From positions 2,247,897 to 2,311,896 of the forward strand of contig JAREIK010002991.1 of NCBI GenBank assembly GCA_029783825.1: DNA of 64,000 bases, in the 5' to 3' direction. Below are positions 62,121 to 64,000 of this stretch, piece after piece. The notes beneath the pieces are model-generated. The model was given only the letters and a program-made list of their open reading frames with translations. It did not search any database and had not been told where the DNA came from. The translations under genes and the position numbers were made by a program. This DNA comes from Sapria himalayana (taxonomy: Eukaryota; Streptophyta; Magnoliopsida; Malpighiales; Rafflesiaceae). Every line of letters begins with the position of its first letter. The stretch's first letter is position 1.

Positions 62121-62849
62121 ATGTCTCGAAGAACTCTCAACTTGAATCCAAATGCCATGGAGTTTCGGCCATGGTATTGCGCTTCCTATTCAACTCACGC
62201 TGCTGTCATTCTGCCGCCTCCAGTGTTCGTCATCCACCAGTTCAACAGCTTATGCATCTCCGAAAATAATCAGCGTGGTCCGCTTGACGTCGATGATGAG
62301 CCTGAGCAGTTCTTGTTTAAGTGCGTGAAATGGGTGAAACCACCAGCGGACTGGATCAAGCTGAACACAGATGGGTGTTCCAAGGGAAATCCGGGAAAAG
62401 CAGGAGGCGGAGGCTTGTTACGTGATTCCAGAGGGAATTGGATTACCGGATTCAACGTTTATATGGGACGATGTATCACCGCCCTGCAAGCTGAACTCGA
62501 TGCGGCATTAGTAGGGTTAGTTATAGCGCGAAGGATGGGTTTCAAAAAAATTATCTTGGAAGTAGACTGTGCCACGGTCGTGGAACTGCTTGATCGTGAC
62601 TATTTGTACGAAGTGTCGGCCAACGATACTCTCAACAGGTGCAAGATCATTCTGAACGAAGAATGGGATGTCAGGGTGCAGCACGTATATCGCGAAGGAA
62701 ACAGGGCAGCAGATCGTCTCGCTAACAAAGCGTTATGTAATGAAAAAGCACTTCTTTTGCATGAGTTCGACTCTCCTCCCCAAGATCTGACGCTCATCAT
62801 CGAGAAAGACAAGATTGGGATTGGTTGTCTGAGAAGAATCATCCTATGA
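62121..62849 (+). CDS. RNase H-like (RVT_3) domain protein, 242 aa
   Basis: This is a single open frame without introns. Residues 78-205 form an RNase H fold of the type found in plant non-LTR-derived host genes: WIKLNTDGCSKGNPGKAGGG (78-97, D84), ITALQAELDAALVGL (119-133, E125), IILEVDCATVVELL (144-157, D149) and HVYREGNRAADRLANKAL (188-205, D198). All four catalytic acidic residues are present, so it could cut the RNA strand of RNA/DNA hybrids. No RT domain precedes it. N-terminal 70 residues and the tail (FDSPPQDLTLIIEKDKIG) are not recognised. The start is supported by the same ATG and frame in the left segmental copy. It could be a domesticated gene or an LINE relic that happens to be open; the promoter and preserved CpGs favour the former. 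Confidence 0.8.
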   Translation: MSRRTLNLNPNAMEFRPWYCASYSTHAAVILPPPVFVIHQFNSLCISENNQRGPLDVDDEPEQFLFKCVKWVKPPADWIKLNTDGCSKGNPGKAGGGGLLRDSRGNWITGFNVYMGRCITALQAELDAALVGLVIARRMGFKKIILEVDCATVVELLDRDYLYEVSANDTLNRCKIILNEEWDVRVQHVYREGNRAADRLANKALCNEKALLLHEFDSPPQDLTLIIEKDKIGIGCLRRIIL

Positions 62850-63701
62850 ACGATAGCATAAACATTCTCATACTTCTCGGAAAGATTTATTTATCTCACG
62901 AATAGCGCTAGGCGTGTTTATGATATAATCGCTAGAGAGAAAAGCTGTCTCATTCATTTATGTTAGAATTTTAATTTGAAAATGTATTCAAAAAAATACA
63001 GAAACCATCGCACTACATTTCGTGCATCGTGTATTCGTGTGTGTTTTTTGTGTGTCTTTGTACGTGCGTATTTCATCATATAAGAGCTTTCAGTTTTTTT
63101 TTTATGGAAGATTATCATCCATACCTCTCTGATCTTCCTTCTTCAGCAGTAAATGTCAAATTCAATCACTTATAGCAGAATAAACAAATGATCATCAGAA
63201 ATGCATCCAGGCCTTGAAGAGGAAACCCACATTAGGGCTACACATAAAACATGGAGGGGAGTATAAGGGTGGTGAGATGGATGTTTTTAGCCAACCACTA
63301 AAATAGCCTTTTGGAGCATCATGGAGAGGAGTATAAAGAATAAATGAAACCTCATTTCAATGTGATTGGTTTTGTTGGGCCTTCTTTTGTTTTGGCAAAT
63401 TTATTCATTTTAATCTAATTAATTTAAGTTAAATGAGATCTTATGTGCGATCTCATGTAAATTGGGTAGAAGCATGAATTATAAAACAACATAACATCTT
63501 TTTAATAAAAATGTATGTTTAAAAAAATCAGAGGGAACAAAAAAACCACACACACACTGGATTTATCGGTGGCATGTTCATCCAATTGAAAAGAAGTGAA
63601 CATTCTATTCTTTTTGAAACACAAGCATCCCCATTTTTAGGTGCTGGCATTAAAATAATGGAGGCATGATCGCGTGGCATGCCAGTCATGGATGACATGA
63701 C
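62850..63701. other. 3' flank of the RNase H gene
   Basis: Non-coding, collinear with 48777-49500, with an extra AT-rich 150 bp around 63380-63540 not seen in the left copy. No other gene is seen. Confidence 0.7.
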
Positions 63702-63999
63702 TGTTGTTTTGAAACAACTATTCCTTGTAAAATACAAGGAATTCTCAAGAACAGAAGCAAGAATCTGAGAAGAAGAGAAGAACAGAGGAGAAGAAGAAGA
63801 GAGGAAATGTCGCGCAGCAGAACCAAATTCAAAATATTCAATAATAATAATCATCTAGCAGCTAGGTCAAAAAAACATCGGCTTTTATATCAGTTCGATA
63901 ATTAAAACACGTAAATTTACTGAAAAGATACTTTACAGTAATGCACCGATAATTGCTCATTAAGGGCAATTTTGTAATTTCACTTTGCATATCTCAACA
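63702..63999 (-). mobile_element. LTR of a minus-strand LTR retrotransposon leaving the window
   Basis: On the minus strand it starts TGTTGAGATATGC (63999). A TATA box TATAAAAG lies about 110 bp in, followed by a CTTCTTCTTCTCC-rich leader, a hairpin CCTTG...CAAGG near the end and AAAACAACA at 63702. No primer site lies to its left, so it is the 3' LTR of an element whose body is to the right, or a solo LTR. The base after 63999 does not continue the left flank ATGAC, against a solo LTR. The same LTR family occurs at 43508-43808. Confidence 0.7.
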
Positions 64000-64000
64000 C

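Larger units (their letters stand above)
57312..63701 (+). repeat. Segmental duplication, right copy
   Basis: This copy is collinear with 42790-49500, about 14.5 kb away in direct orientation. It contains SINE-like copy 5, a PIF/Harbinger insertion, the intact RNase H gene with its promoter, and a 3' flank that ends where an LTR begins at 63702. It is higher in GC and keeps CpG sites that are TpG/CpA in the left copy. Confidence 0.9.

Noticed and set aside
1..64000. CRISPR arrays, bacterial operons, phage or organelle sequence
   Set aside because: No regular spacer-repeat arrays, ribosome binding sites, polycistronic genes or rRNA operons are present; all evidence points to plant nuclear DNA.

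Overview
The window is nuclear DNA from a flowering plant, strongly AT-rich and dominated by decayed transposable elements. The evidence is spliced genes with GT/AG introns, plant-type Copia, Ty3-gypsy (Athila/Tat-like), hAT, PIF/Harbinger and CACTA sequence, Pol III-derived SINEs, and a plant clade-E-like PP2C. I cannot name the species, and nothing looks bacterial, organellar or CRISPR-like. Only two loci look like intact protein genes.

Layout. 1-16.1 kb is nested repeat debris: a 5S rRNA-derived SINE-like unit, one end of a CACTA element, a plus-strand Copia remnant carrying a GC-rich hAT MITE, an Athila/Tat-like gypsy pol remnant between related repeats, and a minus-strand Copia gag/protease remnant. 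16.4-18.45 kb is an element with long inverted arms, a GAGCTC-rich core and a tRNA-like sequence in one arm. About 18.58-34.2 kb is the PP2C transcription unit: promoter, a probable 5' UTR exon, a probable 7 kb 5' UTR intron, then five coding exons (26179-34012) encoding 474 aa. Its coding intron 1 (5.3 kb) holds a hAT remnant with an internal tandem duplication, and intron 3 holds four tandem tRNA-SINE-like units.

34.9-42.5 kb is mainly hAT transposon remnants with a nested Athila-type fragment. 42.79-49.5 kb and 57.31-63.7 kb are two direct copies of one segment. Each carries a 5S-SINE-like unit and an RNase H-domain gene. In the left copy about 600 bp of the gene is missing and a 4.65 kb Copia element lies at the junction. 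The right copy keeps an intact 242-codon reading frame but holds a 3.75 kb two-gene PIF/Harbinger element. Between the copies, 51.7-56.2 kb is a Copia gag-integrase remnant with a 1.9 kb tandem duplication. The window ends in an LTR whose element appears to continue past the right edge.

The most unusual signal is the dispersed 5S-derived unit: a full 5S-like head, a conserved G-rich block and an A-rich tail. Three copies have clear or plausible target-site duplications of 8-12 bp, which favours a SINE over an LTR (Cassandra-type) origin.
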